Source of the DNA: Polytrichum commune
Lineage: Eukaryota; Streptophyta; Polytrichopsida; Polytrichales; Polytrichaceae
Length of the DNA: 64,000 bases
Direction: 5' to 3'
NCBI GenBank assembly: GCA_950295325.1
Contig: OX485806.1
Location: 29,574,001 to 29,638,000, forward strand
The position numbers and the translations under genes are program-made. The notes under the pieces were generated by a model that saw only the letters and a list, made by a program, of their open reading frames with translations, was not told where the DNA came from and did no database searches. Shown piece by piece: positions 60,179 through 64,000 of this stretch. Every line of letters starts with the position of its first letter. Position 1 is the first letter of the stretch.

Positions 60179-60553
60179 GTCAAGTTTTTTCGTTCTTCAC
60201 CTGTATTAAGTGCTATACAGGCAGTTTTCTTACCGAAAAGTCTACACACATCATCACCACATGTTCACCACTCATCATATGTGCATTTGGATTCACCGTC
60301 CCCTCCTGTCTTTCAAATCTACTCCCATGCAAAACTGTCTAATAAGTTGGCGTACACTAAATTTGTATTCTACACTGCCAAAGGTTGGCTTGAATGCTGA
60401 TGCAAATGCTACAAAATAGATCCTTTCTTTGATACACCTAGTTCGTAGCTAAAAAAGGAATAGTAACAAGAATAGACCAATTATCAATAACCTATGCTAA
60501 CCTGATACAGTGCTGTGGGCGTTGTGTTTGCGCCGAGTATAAGGCCTTCCGAT

Positions 60554-63500
60554 TTAAAAAGGGGTTTGGCACAATGGACAAGTTGATTTGTGGGAGGTGG
60601 AGAACCATTTGTAGAGGCAGGCTGAATGGAACTTGTGTTTGCAGGTCTTGCAGGCCAGCCTGGGGAGAGAATGGTTGGTTGTGTGGATGATGGAATAACA
60701 AATGGGGCATTCCTCGACCCCCTCAAACTCGCGGTCTACATTCTTCTTCCACATGTAAATGGCCTCAAGAATTGCTCCATTCTATTATTACAAATGCAAC
60801 ACCAACAGTTAGCAGCCTTCTCACCAATCTATGATGCAATTGACCAAAAAACAGGGCAATCTCTATGAAATATTAAAATTATTCTCTAACTCAACATAAC
60901 TTTTAGTCAGGAGTTGGTTGTTTTGCACCCAAAACCTTCCATACACAGTAGGTTTCCAGTGCTTGCTTGGAGGTAGTGTGGAGGTTTGCATGAAGAACAT
61001 TCTATATCAGCCATTGAGGGTCAAACTCATTTCGGCATCCCAAGAGGTGCTTAAATGAGTTTGGCCCTTAATGAACCTAAAATTGGTTGTTCTTCATTCA
61101 AATTCAAATACTACCTCCAAGTATGCACCACAAGTGGAAAGAAATGATTGAAATTGTAAGCCGAACACTAATGGAAAATCATCATGGACCAACTCCAGAT
61201 GAAAGTCCCATTCAGTTGAAGAATAACTCTACTTTGACTCTCACTACAATGCCTCTTGGACGTTCATTCTCTTGTAACCAGTTCTCCATATCCCTGCTAC
61301 TGACTTGACCCTTAAATGCCCAAGGGGTCATTTGTTTTCTATGATGTATTGTAAAATATCATTTCCAAGGGTATCTTCAGAATTCTCACAAACAAGAAGT
61401 TGAGAGGCACCATCAAAGGATCCTATCCAAACGGTTAAACATACAGAAAATAAAGTGTTGTCGTCTCTTACAGGAATTAGACATACAGAAAATAAAGTGT
61501 TGTCGTCTCTTACAGGAATTAGAAGTAAACACTTTAACTCATCAAAAACACCCTCATTGTTTTGATGTGAAACTTGATACGTTATGTTTACCTTAAATTA
61601 CAATTCCAATTGGTTGGTAGAAAGTTGCAAGCATAATATGATCTTGAGATGTGAGCATTCATGAAATTTTATAATTGAGCTTTTAGAGGTGATTTTGATA
61701 GATACGTTTAGGGAAAATAATTGCTTATGACATACTTATTTTGGAGCAAGATCCAAAAATTTGAAATTTATAACCCATTTTGGACGTTAAGGCCATTCAG
61801 GGTTAGTATATACTGCTCTGAAATCTTTAGCGTAGGCTTCAAGGCCTAGATTTGAAAGTGTGTCTACAAACCTGGTTTCGGAGAAAAGATGCCATGGAGA
61901 GAATCCATTTCCGCAGGAGTGTCTCACTGATCCCAAGACGCCGAGTGCAATCTACGTCCACAGCTCGCAAGGGGTAACAAGATGGGAGTCGAATCACAAT
62001 GTCTAGGCCTGCCTCCTCTTTCTTGTAGAGTGCTATAACTTCACGGAGAGTACGATTTGCACGTATAGACAGTGTGTCGTCTGCAACCACGGATTTCTGC
62101 AACTATATACACACCAACAACAGCAAGTCAGTGCCACGAGACTCTTCAGAAGAAAAAAAAGAAAACAGGTTACAACAAGATACAGGGCCTATACATGCCT
62201 CTGCTAGAAATCATTGCTTTGTCCAAGAAGCTTTGTAAAAAGTCTGTCAATCACTTAGTACCTGAGAAAACTCATCAGCTAGAAGATGGGAGCTGCAATT
62301 ACTGGTTGTGAAATTTTCAATTGCGGTGGCTGTGGCTCTGTCTCGCAAACCCGTGAACCAAATGCGAACACATGCTGGTAAAACGCGAAGCAGCATACCA
62401 TATATGGCACCTGCCAAACCTACCAGATTGTCCTCCTTCAGTGTCCGCAAACTTTTATCGACAGCAAAGCTTACACTTCCACTTGATACTGCACGAGTGG
62501 CTGATATGGCAGCAACACTAATCTTGGCTCCAACTACAGCTCCTCGCCGCCTTGAAGCAGAAGTACCTGCCATATAGTGCAACATCTTTTTATGGATTGG
62601 CCATACACAATCATTACTTGACACTATAGTAGTGAGGACACAACTTCACAAGCAAGGACAACTTGAAACCTATCATAAGAGAATCAACAATTGTTACAAG
62701 AACATACTAAACCAATGACTGATGCGATCCAAAACCACAAATTGTATGAGACATGAAATACCATTCTCTCACTTGCTAAAATGTTATGAGAGGCCATAGA
62801 GTATGATATAAAATAATATGAAACCTGAATTCAGATCCAGTGGAATATGTTGAAAAAGGCAGTCAAGCAGCGTAGATGGTGTGTTCGAATCTTGAGCAAA
62901 CTGCAGCAGCCTCTCTCTGGTTGGGGAAAGTGGTGGCAGTGCTTGTAAACGCATTAAAAAAATAGAACAGCCCAGGAAATAATGCACCTGCAATGTGTTC
63001 AACCAAGATGATGTGTGAGAATCTAAAGATAACACACACAAATATGAACTTTAGCAGTACAGCCCCAATGTCCTTAAAATATTCACACTGCAGGTATACA
63101 CCAATAGAATTCACATCTATACTTAAGTTTCCACAAAGGTGGTCTTCAGAACAATGATTACAAAGGTTGAAGACTGTTCGTTAAATTTCTGTGTAAATGA
63201 AGACTCTGATGATAGAGTTATCCATCAACTCAACGGGACATTTGGCTGGGAGTTGGTTGTTTTGCATACAACAACTTCCATGTTCAATAGATTGTTGGTG
63301 CACGTTTGGAGGTAGTGCGGAGCTTTGAACAAAGAAGATTCTAGACTGGTTCATTGAGGGTTAAACTCATTTTGGCATGCCAGGAGGTGCTAAAATGAGT
63401 TTGACCCTCAATGAACCAAAATAGGTTGCTCTTCATTCAAATTCAAACACTACCTCCAAGCATGCACCACAAGTGGGAAGCAATTATTGATTTTGATTAA

Positions 63501-64000
63501 AAAACCACAACCAATAGGACATCACAGGATAACCCTAATGAATGCCCTTCCAGTAATAAACAACTGCTTCAAAGAGTTTCAAAGAGGATGATCACGTACA
63601 CGAATAGTTGAAGTTAAAGAGCTCTGAAGGAGTGTGGCTGGGGTTTCCAACACTTTGGAGAGCTCTGGCCGAATCTTGGCAGCAGCTGCAAGTGAAACTT
63701 CTTTTTCAGCCTCCTGCAGAGCACCATCCTCAACCTCTGCTTGGTTAGGGGACACACCGCCACCCCATGTTACTGCTAACTGTTGGAGAGGTTCTTCTGA
63801 TAGAAACTGGAATGCTACCCACTGTAAAGACCTATTTGAGTTTGATGAAAACAAGAGGGCGTAGAGTGCGCTAATCGATCCCTTTCCAACACCCCATAAG
63901 TCCGCTGCTCGAACCGCAGCTTCTCGGGCTCTGGGTGTTGCTTCAAGAGCAACCTCTGCAACACTTTCCCACAAGAATGACTCTGCCACTCGGTGCTTTG
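60554..64000 (-). CDS. LTN1: E3 ubiquitin ligase listerin, C-terminal part (partial)
   Basis: Five exons on the minus strand: beyond 64000 to 63600, 62987-62825, 62566-62262, 62102-61872 and 60781-60554. All join in phase and give about 440 C-terminal residues. Landmarks of plant listerin are clear: [70 protein letters not shown] (RWD-like region), then the RING-CH end. That end has [28 protein letters not shown] and [10 protein letters not shown] at the very C-terminus, with all eight zinc ligands (C, C, C, C, H, H, C, C in variant order). Listerin ubiquitinates nascent chains stalled on 60S subunits in ribosome quality control. The N-terminal HEAT repeats lie beyond the window. Two introns carry hairpin MITEs. 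Confidence 0.95.
60878..61229. mobile_element. Hairpin MITE, family 4, in the last listerin intron
   Basis: About 350 bp with ends ATTCTCTAACTCAACATAAC and CAGTTGAAGAATAAC. The centre pairs CATTGAGGGTCAAACTCATT with its mirror GAGTTTGGCCCTTAATGAA. Collinear with the copy at 37169-37520. Confidence 0.7.
61444..61530. repeat. 43-bp perfect tandem duplication
   Basis: The unit from ACATACAGAAAATAAAGTGT to CTTACAGGAATTAG is repeated twice without change in the last listerin intron, indicating a recent event. Confidence 0.9.
63217..63534. mobile_element. Hairpin MITE, family 4, second copy in listerin
   Basis: It lies in the intron between 63599 and 62988. The left end is GTTATCCATCAACTCAACGG and the right end is CATCACAGGATAAC. 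The central palindrome GGTTCATTGAGGGTTAAACT / AGTTTGACCCTCAATGAACC is nearly perfect. Confidence 0.75.

Noticed and set aside
5064-61530. CRISPR-like array in the spaced repeats
   Set aside because: Repeats are tandem duplications or TIR elements without regularly spaced unique spacers, and the context is a plant nuclear genome.

Overview
The window is nuclear DNA of a land plant. Spliced genes with GT-AG introns carry plant-specific families (EMSY-LIKE, MANNAN SYNTHESIS-RELATED, an ALS1/TAP-type half ABC transporter, a plant BRCT protein), set in AT-rich DNA dense with small non-autonomous transposons. I cannot name the species. Gene matches come from remembered family sequences read against the translated exons; no database was searched.

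Layout: (1) 1-4450, a decayed Ty3/gypsy retrotransposon on the minus strand, its integrase split by a 499-bp MITE. (2) 4450-8700, MITEs, including a 707-bp foldback element. (3) 8780-14904 plus, a complete 17-exon half ABC transporter of the ABCB27/ALS1 (TAP2) type, tail to tail with (4) 15671-17341 minus, an EMSY-LIKE ENT/Tudor chromatin protein in one uninterrupted exon. (5) 19000-30400, a gene-poor stretch of MITEs and unrecognised repeats. (6) 30480-30830, a GC-rich island with a tRNA-like B box, then a tandemly duplicated leader region. (7) 32793-about 41341 plus, a large tandem-BRCT protein with reiterated TQ motifs near its N-terminus. (8) 43867-47515 minus, a six-exon MSR-type O-fucosyltransferase-like gene. 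(9) 47516-55500, mostly repeats, with a reverse-transcriptase tail at 52000-52383 and an unassigned ORF at 54392-54802. (10) 55546-57117 minus, ribosomal protein L31, whose intron is filled with about six 150-bp tandem repeats. (11) 60554-64000 minus, the C-terminal part of the ribosome quality-control E3 ligase listerin (LTN1), running off the right edge.

The genes are unrelated housekeeping or stress functions rather than a cluster. Two themes recur. Several genes carry local tandem duplications of 150-500 bp in their 5' flanks or introns. TIR elements with TAA/TTA target duplications (Tourist/PIF-Harbinger style) are abundant, and a separate hairpin MITE family sits in introns of both the BRCT and listerin genes. 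I found no convincing new multi-gene system. The most interesting candidate is the TQL[L/V] repeat block of the BRCT protein.
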